DNA of 38,389 nucleotides from Mariprofundaceae bacterium (GCA_026994965.1 JALWPO010000331.1:1-38389); one strand, 5' to 3'; shown: positions 8,173 through 20,321, counted from the first letter of the stretch. Notes: a model not told the origin generated them from the letters alone. Numbers and translations are program-made.

Positions 8173-10464
8173 ATGTCAGATAGCAAGCAAACCGACGAAC
8201 AAAAGAAATCATTATTGCGCCAAGATGCATTGGATTACCACCGTTTACCAAGCCCTGGTAAAATCAGTGTTCGCGCTAGCAAACCATGCATTACCCAACG
8301 TGATTTATCTTTAGCCTACACACCAGGTGTGGCAGAGCCTTGCCTTGCCATTGAGAAAAAACCAGAGCTTGCTGATGAATACACCTCTCGTGCCAATTTA
8401 GTAGGCGTGATTAGTAATGGCACTGCCGTTTTGGGCTTGGGCAATATCGGTGCGTTGGCTGGCAAGCCTGTGATGGAAGGTAAAGGTGTATTATTCAAGC
8501 GCTTTGCTGATATTGACGTCTTCGATTTAGAAGTGGATGAGCTTGATCCTATGGCATTTGTAGAAACTGTTGAACGCTTGGAACCAACCTTCGGTGGCAT
8601 CAACTTAGAAGATATTAAAGCGCCTGAATGCTTTATTATTGAAGAAGAATTAAAAAAACGTATGAATATCCCTGTATTGCATGATGATCAACATGGCACT
8701 GCTGTGATTATGGCGGCAGCTTTTATCAATGCATTGAAATTGCAGGGTAAAAATATTGAAAATGTGAAAATTGTTTGTTTGGGTGCAGGTGCTGCTGGTT
8801 TTGCGTGCATGAAATTAATTGAACAGCTTGGTGCCAAACATGACAATATTTTCTTCCTTGATAGAAAAGGCGTGATACATCATAACCGCGAAGAAGATTT
8901 ACCTCCCCATAAAGCTTATTTTGCCAATGGTAATCAAGCACAAAGCCTTGAAGACGTTATGGTGGATGCCGATGTCTTTGTGGGTCTATCACAGGGCAAT
9001 GTAGTACAGCCTGAAATGCTTAAAAGTATGGCAGATAAGCCGATTATATTTGCCATGGCAAACCCTAATCCAGAGATTGATTATGATTTAGCTATGCAAA
9101 CCCGTTCAGATTTAATCATGGCAACAGGTCGCTCGGATCACCCCAATCAAGTCAATAATGTATTAGGCTTTCCATTTTTGTTCCGTGGTGCTTTAGATGT
9201 TCGCGCCACCACGTTCAATGAAGAAATGAAAATGGCTGCTGTTTATGCGCTGGCTGAGTTGGCGCGCGAAGAAGTACCTGTTTCTGTACTGCAAGCCTAT
9301 GGTGAAAAAGAACTTCGATTTGGTGCAAAATATATTTTACCCAAGCCTTTTGACCCCCGTTTGATTGAGGTTGTGCCTACTGCCGTAGCTAAAGCAGCCT
9401 GTGAAACAGGTGTAGCTCGTAAACCCATTAAAGATTATGCAGCTTACGCCGAAAGCTTGGGTGATCGCATTGATCAATCACGTACATTTATGCGCATCAT
9501 TGTTGAAAAGGCCAAACACCAAGCCTTAAAACTTGTGCTTCCTGAAGGCGAGGATGAAACCATCATTCGTGCAGCAATGATGATGCGTGATGAAGGTGTT
9601 GCTAAACCCATATTGATGGGCAATCCCGAACATATTCAAAGCCAAATTGATGCCATGCATTTAAACTTGGATGGTATTGAAGTGGTTGATCCAGATTTAG
9701 AAGATTCTCGTTTTGAAAGTCTTGCAGATGCATGGTATTTTGATCGAAAACGTCATGGCGTATTACGCCATGATGCAGCACAAACCCTACGCCATGATAG
9801 AAATACATTTGCAGCCATGATGGTACGCCAAGGCTTTGCTGATGGTATGTTATCAGGCAGAACGGCGCATTATCCCGATGTATTACGGCCTGTATTACAA
9901 GTTTTAGGGCATGATACCACCACAGGAAAACGTCATCATGTGTATGGTATGTACATGATGATGATGGAAGACCGTGCTTATTTTATGGCTGATTGCACAG
10001 TGAATGTGGATATGAATGCAGAGCAATTGGCTGAATTGGCAGTGCTCACATCCAACACCGCCACATCATTGGGCTGCGATGCCAATATTGCCATGCTTTC
10101 ATTTTCCAATTTTGGTAGCACCCAACATCCCGAGGCGCAAAAAGTGGCAGATGCTGTACGTATTTTACATCGTGAGCATCCCAATTTGGCAGTCGATGGA
10201 GAAATGCAAGCCGATACAGCTGTCAATGCAGCCATTCTTAATCACTATCCATTTTCACGCCTAAAAGGAGCAGCCAATATTTTAATATTTCCAACCATGC
10301 AAGCTGGAAATATTGCTTATAAACTATTAAAAGAACTGGGGAATGGTACAGCGATTGGACCTATTCTTATTGGACTTCCTCAACAAGTTCATGTATTACA
10401 AACAGGCGCTTCTGCTGAGGATATTGTGAATATCGCAGCGATTGCATCCGCGCGCTCAACCTAA
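8173..10464 (+). CDS. maeB: NADP-dependent malic enzyme with C-terminal phosphotransacetylase-like domain
   Basis: Malic enzyme domain (AYTPGVAEPC, NDQHGTA-like HDDQHGTAVI) followed by PTA_PTB domain; 763 aa. Confidence 0.95.
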   Translation: MSDSKQTDEQKKSLLRQDALDYHRLPSPGKISVRASKPCITQRDLSLAYTPGVAEPCLAIEKKPELADEYTSRANLVGVISNGTAVLGLGNIGALAGKPVMEGKGVLFKRFADIDVFDLEVDELDPMAFVETVERLEPTFGGINLEDIKAPECFIIEEELKKRMNIPVLHDDQHGTAVIMAAAFINALKLQGKNIENVKIVCLGAGAAGFACMKLIEQLGAKHDNIFFLDRKGVIHHNREEDLPPHKAYFANGNQAQSLEDVMVDADVFVGLSQGNVVQPEMLKSMADKPIIFAMANPNPEIDYDLAMQTRSDLIMATGRSDHPNQVNNVLGFPFLFRGALDVRATTFNEEMKMAAVYALAELAREEVPVSVLQAYGEKELRFGAKYILPKPFDPRLIEVVPTAVAKAACETGVARKPIKDYAAYAESLGDRIDQSRTFMRIIVEKAKHQALKLVLPEGEDETIIRAAMMMRDEGVAKPILMGNPEHIQSQIDAMHLNLDGIEVVDPDLEDSRFESLADAWYFDRKRHGVLRHDAAQTLRHDRNTFAAMMVRQGFADGMLSGRTAHYPDVLRPVLQVLGHDTTTGKRHHVYGMYMMMMEDRAYFMADCTVNVDMNAEQLAELAVLTSNTATSLGCDANIAMLSFSNFGSTQHPEAQKVADAVRILHREHPNLAVDGEMQADTAVNAAILNHYPFSRLKGAANILIFPTMQAGNIAYKLLKELGNGTAIGPILIGLPQQVHVLQTGASAEDIVNIAAIASARST

Positions 10465-10503
10465 GGTAAGGCTTTACGCTTCTTGTTGAATGAAAGTATA
10501 GAA

Positions 10504-11436
10504 CTAAACCCGGGGTAAAAAATTGACTGGGTTCAATGTCTTGCCAAAGCGGTGTACTTCAAAATGTAGATGTGGTCCTGTGGAATGACCTGTTGAACCC
10601 ACACGACCCAACAATTGATTATCTTTGACTTCATCACCAACTTTCACTGCAATACTGGAAAGATGCCCGTAACGGGTGCGATAACCATAACCATGATCCA
10701 CTTCTACTAAATTACCATACCCATGCATTTTACCTGCATAAACCACCACGCCACGGCTGGATGCTAACACAGCTGCACCCAAACGGTTCGCAATATCTAC
10801 CCCTTTATGCATGGCTCTTCGTCCATTAAATGGATCAATACGCATACCATAACGTGAACTTAGATAGCCGCCTTCACTAGGCCACGCATGCGGTCTAGCA
10901 GTTCTCACATCTCTATCACCCTGCAACATCATATCAATGGCAGATAATTGTGTATCTAAATGTGATAATTGGTGATCCATTTGGCGCATTTGATCATCTA
11001 AATCTAAATCCATCACTGGTGATGGTGACAATCTAGGGCCACCCAATGCAGGTTTAACACCAAAATCAAATTCATTTTTATTCAGTTTTGATACTGAAAC
11101 CAAACGCTCTCCCAATGCATCCAAACGCAAAACGCGTGCCTGCATTTGACCAAGCTTACGTGCATACACAGCCAATTTCTCTTTTTCCGCATCTACTTTT
11201 TGCTGCATATCTGCATAGGTATGGCTTTGTTGCTGACGTGCCATGCTCAGCATCTGTTGCGATGCATTCAATGCGCTCATGGCTTGTTTGGCTTGATACG
11301 CGCTGTACACACCCCAAACACCAAAAGAAATAAATGTAAACAGTGTAAGTGCCCCTATCCACACAGCACGAGCGCTGATTCGATAGTTACGAACTTGTCC
11401 TACATCTGGCACCAACATCAATGAAAAGTGTCTCAA
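10504..11436 (-). CDS. M23 family metallopeptidase (murein hydrolase)
   Basis: C-terminal HKGVDIANRLGAAVLASSRGVVVYAG...GHSTGPHLHFEV; N-terminal TM and coiled coil. Confidence 0.92.
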   Translation of the reverse strand: MRHFSLMLVPDVGQVRNYRISARAVWIGALTLFTFISFGVWGVYSAYQAKQAMSALNASQQMLSMARQQQSHTYADMQQKVDAEKEKLAVYARKLGQMQARVLRLDALGERLVSVSKLNKNEFDFGVKPALGGPRLSPSPVMDLDLDDQMRQMDHQLSHLDTQLSAIDMMLQGDRDVRTARPHAWPSEGGYLSSRYGMRIDPFNGRRAMHKGVDIANRLGAAVLASSRGVVVYAGKMHGYGNLVEVDHGYGYRTRYGHLSSIAVKVGDEVKDNQLLGRVGSTGHSTGPHLHFEVHRFGKTLNPVNFLPRV

Positions 11437-11578
11437 TGTATCTAACCCCTTGCCCCGATAAAGCGGCTTGCTATGCTTTTCTTATATTTCAGTCAAGCCT
11501 TATACAACACTGGCTTTTCCACTAAAAGCATACCCACGGTCAACGATTTTCACATTTGACCCGCATAGCCCTTAGCCT

Positions 11579-12022
11579 ATGCTTCGCCACATGCAAGCAG
11601 CCAACCACACCCCTTTATGTATCGCACGTCACACCATTCAGTTTATTTGGAATATTTCTTCACAAGAAAATAGCATGGGTTTATTGGGTAGAAGAAACAA
11701 TCTATCTATTGATTCTGTAACAACTATTTCATCATATGATAGCCAAGATATCGCACCTATCGCCGCCCAATGGCAAAAAGAAAATATTGCATTGTGTGGT
11801 ATATTTCATAACCAACCCATGGATACAATTCAAATGCAAAACCATGAAGTCATGCTTCAAATCCATTTCAAAGACCACACAGATACACCTTTTATTCACC
11901 TTCAAATTATTTCTGACACCAAAGGCTGTCTAGAATCCCAAGCGTGGATATTAGAAGATGAACAAGCTGTAAAAGTCCCATTGCTTTTGCTTGAGGATGG
12001 ACAGCATCAACAGATAAGCTAG
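11579..12022 (+). CDS. Degenerate JAMM/MPN (M67-like) domain protein, putative pseudoenzyme
   Basis: SMGLLGRR, ALCGIFHNQP and AWILEDEQAVKVPLLL align by eye with ACGLLxGR, xIxHSHP and AWxI..VxEVPL blocks of M67 proteins, without the metal ligands. Confidence 0.5.
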   Translation: MLRHMQAANHTPLCIARHTIQFIWNISSQENSMGLLGRRNNLSIDSVTTISSYDSQDIAPIAAQWQKENIALCGIFHNQPMDTIQMQNHEVMLQIHFKDHTDTPFIHLQIISDTKGCLESQAWILEDEQAVKVPLLLLEDGQHQQIS

Positions 12023-12031
12023 GTTTGCCCG

Positions 12032-13342
12032 ATGCGTATTTGTCATGTTGGTTTAAACCATAAAACAGCGCCTGTAGAGCTGCGCGAACGTCTCGCTGTA
12101 CCTGAGCAAGATATTGCCGGCATTTTACAATCTCAAATTGCCCAACCCGCAATTCGTGAAGCTTCGTTGCTCTCCACTTGCAACCGTGTAGAAATGACTG
12201 TGGTAACCCATGATCCTGATGCTGCTATCGCACTGATTCATGAATGGTTTGCTGATAAAGCACAGATGAGTTTGGATCAAGTTTGTCCTCACCTTTATTC
12301 CCATACCACCAACGATGCCGTGAAGCATTTATATGCTGTAGCATCAGGTTTAGATTCTTTGGTATTGGGAGAACCTCAAATTTTCGGGCAGGTGAAGGCA
12401 TCTTATGAACAGGCTCTATCTGCTGGTACAGCTGGGCATATTTTACATAGACTATACCAATCTACTTTTGCAGCTGCCAAACGTGCGCGCAGTGAAACCG
12501 CTATTGGAAAACAATCCGTTAATATTTCATCTTGTGCTGTAGAATTGGCCAAACGTATTTTTGATGACTTAACAGGCAAGACAGTGATGTTGATTGGCGC
12601 AGGTGAAATGGCTGAGTTGGCAGCACGGCATTTGCGTGGCAATGGTTGTAGTAATATTTTGGTCGCCAATCGCACCTTAACCCGCGCACAGAACCTTGCT
12701 ATTGAATTTGAAGGTCATGCCTTAACTTTGGACCAACTTCCTGATTATTTGGATGCTGCTGATATTATTATTTCCAGCACAGGCGCAAACACCTACGTAT
12801 TATTACCTGATGTAGTCCAACAAGCCATGGAAAAGCGCGGCGGCAGCCCCATGTTCTTGGTCGATATTGCTGTGCCGCGCGATATTGACCCGCGTATTGG
12901 TGATATTGCAGGTGCTTATGTGTATGACATTGATGATTTGCAACAAGTGGTGCAAGGCAATCGTGAAAATCGTGAAAAAGAATCCAAGCAAGCGCGTGAA
13001 TTACTTGCCCAAGAAGAAAAAGCTTTTTTACTGTGGTTGAAATCATTGGAATCTGTGCCCTTGATTCGCACCATACAACAACAAGTTGAAAGTATGCGTC
13101 AAGATGAGCTCACTAAAGCACAACGTTACTTAAAAGGCTTGGATAAAACACAAACTGAAGCGGTTGAACGTTTAAGTAAAGCACTGATGAAACGCTTTTT
13201 ACATCCCAGCCTGCGTACATTGAAAAGTCTTCCTGATGATATGGAAGGTGATTTATTGATGGGTGCAGCACGTAAATTATTTGATGCTGAAATCAAGGCT
13301 GTAGAAAATCAGAAGGAGTCCGATGAACACACGTCTGGATGA
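12032..13342 (+). CDS. hemA: Glutamyl-tRNA reductase
   Basis: [35 protein letters not shown]. Confidence 0.97.
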   Translation: MRICHVGLNHKTAPVELRERLAVPEQDIAGILQSQIAQPAIREASLLSTCNRVEMTVVTHDPDAAIALIHEWFADKAQMSLDQVCPHLYSHTTNDAVKHLYAVASGLDSLVLGEPQIFGQVKASYEQALSAGTAGHILHRLYQSTFAAAKRARSETAIGKQSVNISSCAVELAKRIFDDLTGKTVMLIGAGEMAELAARHLRGNGCSNILVANRTLTRAQNLAIEFEGHALTLDQLPDYLDAADIIISSTGANTYVLLPDVVQQAMEKRGGSPMFLVDIAVPRDIDPRIGDIAGAYVYDIDDLQQVVQGNRENREKESKQARELLAQEEKAFLLWLKSLESVPLIRTIQQQVESMRQDELTKAQRYLKGLDKTQTEAVERLSKALMKRFLHPSLRTLKSLPDDMEGDLLMGAARKLFDAEIKAVENQKESDEHTSG

Positions 13343-14396
13343 TATTCTACACAAGTATGAAGATCTTACTGTCATGCTTTCTGACCCTGAAATCACATCA
13401 AATCAAAAACGCTACACCGAGCTTTCTCGCGAATTTTCGGAGCTCGAACCTGTAGCAGAAAAAGCCAAAGCATACCAAGCACTGGAGCAACAACTTCAAG
13501 ACAATCAAGAATTGATTGCAGATAGCGATTGCGATGCGGAGCTTAAAGAAATCGCTCAAGAAGAAATTCAAGCGCTTAAAAAAGCCATTGAAGCTTGCAA
13601 TGATGAATTAACGTTATTGTTATTGCCCAAAGATCCCAATGATAATCGCAATATTATTTTAGAGATTAGGGCTGGCACAGGTGGCGATGAAGCTGCTCTT
13701 TTTGCAGCTGATTTATTTCGTATGTACAGTCGCTATGCTGAAATCAAAGGCTTTAAGGTAGAAGTATTATCCAGCAATAGTATTGGCATTGGTGGCTATA
13801 AAGAAATCGTCGCTCAAATTACAGGTACAGGTGTGTTTTCCACATTCAAATTTGAATCTGGTACACATCGCGTGCAGCGCATTCCCACCACAGAATCAGG
13901 CGGTCGTATTCATACTTCTGCATGCACTGTCGCGGTATTGCCTGAAGCCAAAGAGGTGGATATTGATATTCGCCCCGATGATTTACGCATTGATGTATAT
14001 CGTGCATCTGGTGCGGGTGGTCAGCATGTGAATAAAACCGAGTCTGCGGTGCGTATCACCCATATTCCTTCAGGCACAGTGGTACAATGCCAAGATCAAG
14101 CCAGCCAACATAAAAACAAAGCCCAAGCCATGAAAGTATTGCAAGCACGCATCCTTGCCAAAGAGCAAGAAACTGCACATAGCGAACGCGCTGAAGCGCG
14201 TAAGGATATGGTTGGCTCGGGCGATAGATCCGAGCGCATTCGCACATACAATTATCCGCAAGGGCGGATTACAGACCATAGAATCAATTTAACTTTGTAT
14301 AAATTGGAACAAATTTTGGGTGGTGATATGGATGAATTGATTGAAGCCCTGCTTACCCATCATCAGGCGGAACTGCTCGCAGCCCAAGGCGCTTAA
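13323..14396 (+). CDS. prfA: Peptide chain release factor 1
   Basis: GGQ motif ([22 protein letters not shown]). Confidence 0.97.
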   Translation: MNTRLDDILHKYEDLTVMLSDPEITSNQKRYTELSREFSELEPVAEKAKAYQALEQQLQDNQELIADSDCDAELKEIAQEEIQALKKAIEACNDELTLLLLPKDPNDNRNIILEIRAGTGGDEAALFAADLFRMYSRYAEIKGFKVEVLSSNSIGIGGYKEIVAQITGTGVFSTFKFESGTHRVQRIPTTESGGRIHTSACTVAVLPEAKEVDIDIRPDDLRIDVYRASGAGGQHVNKTESAVRITHIPSGTVVQCQDQASQHKNKAQAMKVLQARILAKEQETAHSERAEARKDMVGSGDRSERIRTYNYPQGRITDHRINLTLYKLEQILGGDMDELIEALLTHHQAELLAAQGA

Positions 14397-14400
14397 TCGC

Positions 14401-15240
14401 ATGTTGGCAGACCAACACCTGCGAGAAGCCATCAAAAAGCTGGAACACGTAGGTTGTGCATCGCCACGTTTGGATGCCGAATGCCTGCTGATGCACGCTT
14501 GGGGCATACAACGCACAGCTTTGATGATTCAAGCCAAATCGCCATTGCCCAAACAGGTGTTGCATCATTTCGAAACCATGATTGCCCGCCGCTGCAAGCG
14601 TGAACCTGTAGCATATATTGTGGGCAGTAAAGAATTCTGGTCGCGTGATTTTATGGTCACACCTGATGTATTGATTCCACGCCCTGAAACCGAGCACTTA
14701 ATCGAAGAATTACTCAAACTCTATCCCGATAACCAAGCACCCTACCGCTTCGCCGATATAGGCACAGGCTCTGGCTGCATTGCCATCACCATAGCTGCCG
14801 AATATCCCAATGCTACTATAATTGCGACCGATATTTCCGAGAAATCACTCACCATTGCACGCAGCAATGCGGAAAAGCATAATGTGTTAACGCGTATACA
14901 ATTCAAGTGTGGTGACTTATACCAAGCCTTGGATGCAGCTATGCCAAAGTTTGATGCTATTGTTTCCAATCCACCGTATGTATCTGCCGATAAAATGCAG
15001 TATTTGGAGCAAGAATTACATCATGAGCCTGCTCATGCTCTCACTGATAAAAAAGATGGTTTAAGTTTATTACGCACACTTCTCTGGCAAGCTCCGCAAC
15101 ACCTCAAACAAGGTGGCTATCTATTGCTTGAAACTGGTCTTTGCGGCTTACCTGAAACACCTGATACCATGACCATGCTACATACTTACAACGATTTAGC
15201 AGGGTATTTACGTGGTGGCGTTTATCAATATCAGCACTAA
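14401..15240 (+). CDS. prmC: Release factor glutamine methyltransferase
   Basis: NPPY motif (IVSNPPYVS), SAM-binding DIGTGSGCIAI; follows prfA. Confidence 0.95.
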   Translation: MLADQHLREAIKKLEHVGCASPRLDAECLLMHAWGIQRTALMIQAKSPLPKQVLHHFETMIARRCKREPVAYIVGSKEFWSRDFMVTPDVLIPRPETEHLIEELLKLYPDNQAPYRFADIGTGSGCIAITIAAEYPNATIIATDISEKSLTIARSNAEKHNVLTRIQFKCGDLYQALDAAMPKFDAIVSNPPYVSADKMQYLEQELHHEPAHALTDKKDGLSLLRTLLWQAPQHLKQGGYLLLETGLCGLPETPDTMTMLHTYNDLAGYLRGGVYQYQH

Positions 15241-15341
15241 AATGAGTTTTTATATATATTTGCCATCACAACCACACACGTTAGCTTCTCCCCATCCTTA
15301 AAAGACGGTACTGGCAACAGACCGAAGCGGAAAAGGTGAAT

Positions 15342-16130
15342 ATGACACAACTCAAAAAACGTACCACAGCAAGTACATTGCTGGCGGACAAACAAGCCCA
15401 GCGTAAACAAGTATGGCTGACTGCCTACGACACCCCCTCTGCCACATTAGCTGAAATAGCTGGTGTTGATGTGATTTTAGTAGGTGACTCTTTGGGCATG
15501 GTCTCTTTAGGGTTTGATTCCACTATTCCTGTTTCCCTTGAAGATATGATGCATCATACCGCCGCTGTAGTGCGTGGGCGCGACAAAGCATGGGTGGTCT
15601 GTGACCTTCCTTTTGGTAGCTATCAACAATCGCCCGAACAAGCCTTTGAAGCGGCTGCAAAAGTATTGCAACAAACAGGGTGCGATGCTGTGAAAATCGA
15701 AGGTGGGCAGCATATGGCTGCTACGATTGCATTTTTAAGTGAGCGCGGTATTGCTGTGGTAGCACATATTGGTTTAACACCACAATCGGTGAAAAAATTT
15801 GGCGGTTTCAAAAAACAAGGTGGCAACCCCAAAGCCGCAGAAGTAATATTCCAAGATGCGATGAGCGTATCCCAAACTGGGGCAGTGGCAGTCGTACTGG
15901 AATGTATCCCCGATGATTTGGCAGCACGCATCACCGCAGCCATTGAAATTCCCACCATAGGCATTGGCGCTGGCAAAGATTGCGATGGGCAGGTCTTGGT
16001 CTGGCATGATTTGCTTGGGCTATCAGAGAAAAATCCGCCCTTTGCCCCTGCTTATGCCAATTTACGTGAACAAATCACAAACGCGATTGGTCAGTGGAGT
16101 GAGGATGTGCGCACAGGCAAACAGCCATGA
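15342..16130 (+). CDS. panB: 3-methyl-2-oxobutanoate hydroxymethyltransferase
   Basis: VGDSLGMVSLGFDSTIPVSLEDMMHHTAAV; panBCD order. Confidence 0.97.
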   Translation: MTQLKKRTTASTLLADKQAQRKQVWLTAYDTPSATLAEIAGVDVILVGDSLGMVSLGFDSTIPVSLEDMMHHTAAVVRGRDKAWVVCDLPFGSYQQSPEQAFEAAAKVLQQTGCDAVKIEGGQHMAATIAFLSERGIAVVAHIGLTPQSVKKFGGFKKQGGNPKAAEVIFQDAMSVSQTGAVAVVLECIPDDLAARITAAIEIPTIGIGAGKDCDGQVLVWHDLLGLSEKNPPFAPAYANLREQITNAIGQWSEDVRTGKQP

Positions 16131-16969
16131 TGATTGCGAAAACGCCAAGTGATTTGCGACATTATCTTGGCACCATCAAACAAGAGCGCATTGCACTTGT
16201 GCCCACCATGGGTTGTTTGCATGCAGGGCATATCAGCCTGATTCGTAAAGCCAAACGCCTTGCCGATATTGTGGTGGTGAGTATTTATGTGAACCCGCTG
16301 CAATTTGGTGAGAATGAAGATTTTGGTCAATATCCGCGAGTATTTGAAGATGATGCTGCCATTTGCAAGGCAGAGGGTGTGGATTGCATCTTTCATCCGC
16401 ACAACCTCTATACTGATGATGGCGCTAAAATCACGCTTCAAGTGCATAATTTGGACAAGCCACTTTGCGGCGCATCAAGAATGGGACATTTTGATGGTGT
16501 TGTTACTGTGGTGAATATCTTATTCAATGTGGTGCAGCCCAATATTGCTGTGTTTGGCGAAAAAGATTGGCAGCAACTTGCTATTATTCATCGTATGGTG
16601 AGTGATTTACATATGCCCATTGAAATTGTTGGCAGTGAAATTATCCGTGAAGATGATGGCTTGGCGATGAGCAGCCGAAATCGCTATCTTAATAAGCAAG
16701 AACGCGCTCTCGCGCCCAAGCTTTATAATACATTACAAAGCATGCAAAGCTTTGCCAGCCAAACCCATCATATTGAAAATATTCTGCAACATGGCTTAGC
16801 ACAATTAGAGCCACACCCTATTGCAGTAGAATATTTAGATATTCGTGATGAGCGTAGCTTGCAATCAGTGCGTCGTATGGATGAAAATATACAGCCACGT
16901 ATTTTTATTGCTGCCAAGATTGGCAACACACGCCTGCTTGATAATGCCCCCCTATTCCCCAAAATTTAA
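16127..16969 (+). CDS. panC: Pantothenate synthetase
   Basis: [29 protein letters not shown]. Confidence 0.97.
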   Translation: MMIAKTPSDLRHYLGTIKQERIALVPTMGCLHAGHISLIRKAKRLADIVVVSIYVNPLQFGENEDFGQYPRVFEDDAAICKAEGVDCIFHPHNLYTDDGAKITLQVHNLDKPLCGASRMGHFDGVVTVVNILFNVVQPNIAVFGEKDWQQLAIIHRMVSDLHMPIEIVGSEIIREDDGLAMSSRNRYLNKQERALAPKLYNTLQSMQSFASQTHHIENILQHGLAQLEPHPIAVEYLDIRDERSLQSVRRMDENIQPRIFIAAKIGNTRLLDNAPLFPKI

Positions 16970-16985
16970 CCGAGAAGGACATACT

Positions 16986-17363
16986 ATGAAATTAACACTG
17001 CTTAAATCCAAACTTCACCGTGCAACAGTCACCCATGCCGAACTTGATTACGAAGGGTCTTGTGCCATTGATCAAGATTTATTGGATGCAGCCAATATTC
17101 TGCCCTTTGAACAATTGCATATTTACAATGTTGCCAACGGTGAGCGCTTTACAACCTATGCCATTGCTGCACCACGCAGCTCAGGCACAATTGGTGTGAA
17201 TGGTGCTGCCGCCCATAAAGCAAAAGAAGGTGACTTACTGATTATTTGTACCTACGCTGAGTTTCAAGCGAATGAAGCCGTGCATTTTAAACCTGCACTG
17301 ATTTATTTGAATCAGGATAATGCCATCACGCATACCAGTCATGGTCATTTAGGGGGATGCTGA
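16986..17363 (+). CDS. panD: Aspartate 1-decarboxylase
   Basis: [24 protein letters not shown] with the GS pyruvoyl cleavage site. Confidence 0.95.
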   Translation: MKLTLLKSKLHRATVTHAELDYEGSCAIDQDLLDAANILPFEQLHIYNVANGERFTTYAIAAPRSSGTIGVNGAAAHKAKEGDLLIICTYAEFQANEAVHFKPALIYLNQDNAITHTSHGHLGGC

Positions 17364-17551
17364 TTGATTGCTATCCTGCAATAAATCAGTAACGAAAGGC
17401 AAAAATGTGATTTTGACCTTTCTTACAAATCAAAGACTTACATCGTTGATTTGGCAAGCCATCCATGGCTCGCACGAAAGCGCTGCTTTAATCAGCGCTT
17501 CCCTAGCTACCGTATAAACACTTAGCTCCATTAAATTAATCCACCGTAGCA

Positions 17552-17580
17552 CTTGAAAAGAAAAGCTACCAACCCCATAA
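17552..17580 (+). promoter_or_regulatory. Sigma32 (RpoH)-type heat-shock promoter of htpG
   Basis: CTTGAAA (17552-17558), 14-nt spacer, CCCCATAA (17573-17580); htpG ATG at 17642. Confidence 0.75.
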
Positions 17581-17641
17581 AGCAGCTATCCAATTAAACA
17601 CATGAATCAATCATGTAAAATCAGCAATTAGAGGAATATTT

Positions 17642-19561
17642 ATGTCAAACAATGCAAGCAAAGAAACCCATGCGTTTCAAACCGAGGTAAAACAACTTCT
17701 GGATTTGATGATTCACTCGCTTTATTCCAATAAGGAAATCTTCTTACGTGAGTTAATCTCCAATGCATCCGATGCTGCGGATAAATTACGCTTTGAAGCC
17801 ACCACAGATGACGCTTTGTATGAAGGCGACTCTGATTTGCATGTGTATATCGAGGCCAATAAAGATGAGCGAACTATTACTATTCGTGATAATGGCATTG
17901 GCATGGATAGAGAAGAAGTGATTGCCAATATCGGTACGATTGCACGCTCTGGCACCAAAGAGTTTTTTGGTCAGCTATCTGGCGATGAAGAAAAAGACGC
18001 ACATTTGATTGGTCAGTTTGGGGTGGGTTTTTATTCATCCTTTTTGGTGGCCGATAAAGTGACTGTGCACACCCGCCGTGCAGGTCTAGAAAAAGAGCAT
18101 GGTGTACGTTGGGAATCTTCTGGTGATGGTCAATATGATATTGAAACCATTGAAAAAGAAATGCGTGGCACAGAAATTATCTTACATTTGCGTGAAGATG
18201 CTGATGAGTTTCTTGAGCCTTATCGCCTCAAATCCATTATTCATAAATATGCAGATCATATCCCCTTTCCTATTCGCATGCTGGGCACACCTATCCCAGC
18301 GGCGGAAGGTGAAGAAGAAAAACCAGCAGAGATTGAAACCATCAACCAAGCCTCTGCATTATGGACACGTCCAAAATCAGAAATATCTGATGAGGAATAC
18401 AATAATTTCTACAAACATATTGGTCATGATTTTGAAGATCCATTGGCACGATTACATCAGAAGCTTGAAGGAAAATATGAATACACGCTGCTTTTGTATT
18501 TGCCCAAGCGCGCACCTTTTGATTTATGGCAGGCTGAGTCCAAGCATGGTGTAAAACTGTATGTACGCCGTGTATTTATCATGGAAGCGACTGAAGATTT
18601 GTTGCCACGCTATTTACGTTTTGTACGCGGTGTTATGGACACCAATGATTTGCCATTGAACGTATCGCGTGAAATCTTGCAGCAAAGTCCAGCCATGGAT
18701 GCCATGAAAAAAGGCGCAACCAAACGTGTACTTGCTTTGCTTGAAGATATGGCGAAAAAAGAAAAAGCTGATGGCGATGATAAAAATACAGATTATGCTG
18801 ATTTTTACAGCCAATTTGGTAACTGCTTAAAAGAAGGCGTTATTGAAGACCATGCCAATCAAGAACGCATCGCTAAACTATTGCGCTTCTCTAGCACCGT
18901 TAGCGATGAACAGAGCGTCTCGCTTGAAGATTATGTCTCTCGTATGGTGAAAAATCAGGATACCATTTACTACATCACTGCGGAAACTCTGGCAGCAGCC
19001 AAGCATAGTCCACACCTGGAAGTCTTCCGCAAGAAAGGCATTGAAGTATTACTATTATCCGATCGCATTGATGAATGGCTTACTTCTCACCTCACAGAAT
19101 TTGATGGTAAGAAGCTGCAATCCATCGCCAAAGGTGAGTTGGATTTATCAAACGTTGGTGAACATGCTGAAGAAGAGAAAAAAGAGCATGAAGAAGCTGT
19201 GAAATCTGCTGAACCTGCGATTAAAAAGCTCAAAGAATCTTTGGGCGATAAGGTGAAAGATGTTCGTACTACAGATAGGCTGACCGAATCGCCAGCTTGC
19301 TTGGTATCCGATCAGTTTGATATGACAGGCAATATGGAGCGCATACTCAAACAAGCTGGGCAAGATGTGCCTTCGGTAATACCTATTCTGGAAATCAATC
19401 CAGAGCATGATTTAATCAAGCGTTTGGCAAAAATGCGTTCCAAAGAAAAAATTGCCGATTTCTCGGATATTTTGTTCGACCAAGCAATTTTGGCTGAAGG
19501 CGCGTTGCCTGATGATCCTGCTGGTTTTGTACGCAAAATCAATGCATTGCTTATTCAATAA
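17642..19561 (+). CDS. htpG: Molecular chaperone HtpG (Hsp90)
   Basis: [35 protein letters not shown]. Confidence 0.97.
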   Translation: MSNNASKETHAFQTEVKQLLDLMIHSLYSNKEIFLRELISNASDAADKLRFEATTDDALYEGDSDLHVYIEANKDERTITIRDNGIGMDREEVIANIGTIARSGTKEFFGQLSGDEEKDAHLIGQFGVGFYSSFLVADKVTVHTRRAGLEKEHGVRWESSGDGQYDIETIEKEMRGTEIILHLREDADEFLEPYRLKSIIHKYADHIPFPIRMLGTPIPAAEGEEEKPAEIETINQASALWTRPKSEISDEEYNNFYKHIGHDFEDPLARLHQKLEGKYEYTLLLYLPKRAPFDLWQAESKHGVKLYVRRVFIMEATEDLLPRYLRFVRGVMDTNDLPLNVSREILQQSPAMDAMKKGATKRVLALLEDMAKKEKADGDDKNTDYADFYSQFGNCLKEGVIEDHANQERIAKLLRFSSTVSDEQSVSLEDYVSRMVKNQDTIYYITAETLAAAKHSPHLEVFRKKGIEVLLLSDRIDEWLTSHLTEFDGKKLQSIAKGELDLSNVGEHAEEEKKEHEEAVKSAEPAIKKLKESLGDKVKDVRTTDRLTESPACLVSDQFDMTGNMERILKQAGQDVPSVIPILEINPEHDLIKRLAKMRSKEKIADFSDILFDQAILAEGALPDDPAGFVRKINALLIQ

Positions 19562-19571
19562 TGACAAATCC

Positions 19572-19599
19572 ATAGGGGCGGTTTACCGCCCCTATTTTG
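19572..19599 (+). terminator. Rho-independent terminator after htpG
   Basis: ataggggcgg-ttta-ccgcccctat followed by T-rich tract. Confidence 0.85.
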
Positions 19600-19693
19600 G
19601 TTTATCAAATAAATAGAAACCTATTGAACCACGGATAGAACATGGAATTCCACTAACGCGGAAATGACACTCAATATTTTAAAAATATTCCAA

Positions 19694-20302
19694 TCATATT
19701 TTTTGTAGTGCCAGCGTTAGCTCTTTGATTGTAGTAGGTATATTTGATGTTTTTAATAATGATGTTGCTCGCGTATCTAAAGCTTTTGCTGTTGCCAATG
19801 GCTCATCACCACCAGCCTCACGCAACATTGCCGCATCTGCCGCAAAGCGCAGCGCTACAAACTGGCTACAATCCGATGGTTTTTCAGTAGAAAATGCATC
19901 CAACAGATTAAATACACTTTCACCAGCATCATGCAAAGCAATATGTACCTTCATTTCTGATGACATTTTGTCACCATCCATCTTCTTCATCGCCATACCA
20001 CCATTGGTATCTGGTTTCATGCTCATCATACTATGAATTTTCGCCATTTCAGCACCGCCCATAGCACGCCTATCTTGCGCAGCCGCTGCATGAATCAATA
20101 AGCTACGCTCCCCTCCTTTGGTGCACCCAACCTGAGCAGCCATCAAAGCTGATTGTTTGATCAGCACACGAATCGTATCCAATTGCGTTTCTATAGTATG
20201 ACTAAATTGTGTTTGTTGGCAGCCAGCAAGCCCCAAATACAGCATCGCCAATCCAAATAATATTATCTTTTTCAACAGCACACTCCTTTCAAATTCACTC
20301 AC
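19694..20302 (-). CDS. Hypothetical lipoprotein
   Basis: Lipobox LGLAGC near N-terminus; coding-like 202 aa ORF; exact start uncertain. Confidence 0.6.
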   Translation of the reverse strand: MSEFERSVLLKKIILFGLAMLYLGLAGCQQTQFSHTIETQLDTIRVLIKQSALMAAQVGCTKGGERSLLIHAAAAQDRRAMGGAEMAKIHSMMSMKPDTNGGMAMKKMDGDKMSSEMKVHIALHDAGESVFNLLDAFSTEKPSDCSQFVALRFAADAAMLREAGGDEPLATAKALDTRATSLLKTSNIPTTIKELTLALQKI

Positions 20303-20321
20303 TAGAGTTTAGTCAGTACGC

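Noticed and set aside
18099-18554. 151-aa ORF on the + strand inside htpG
   Set aside because: Out-of-frame shadow of htpG; composition not protein-like
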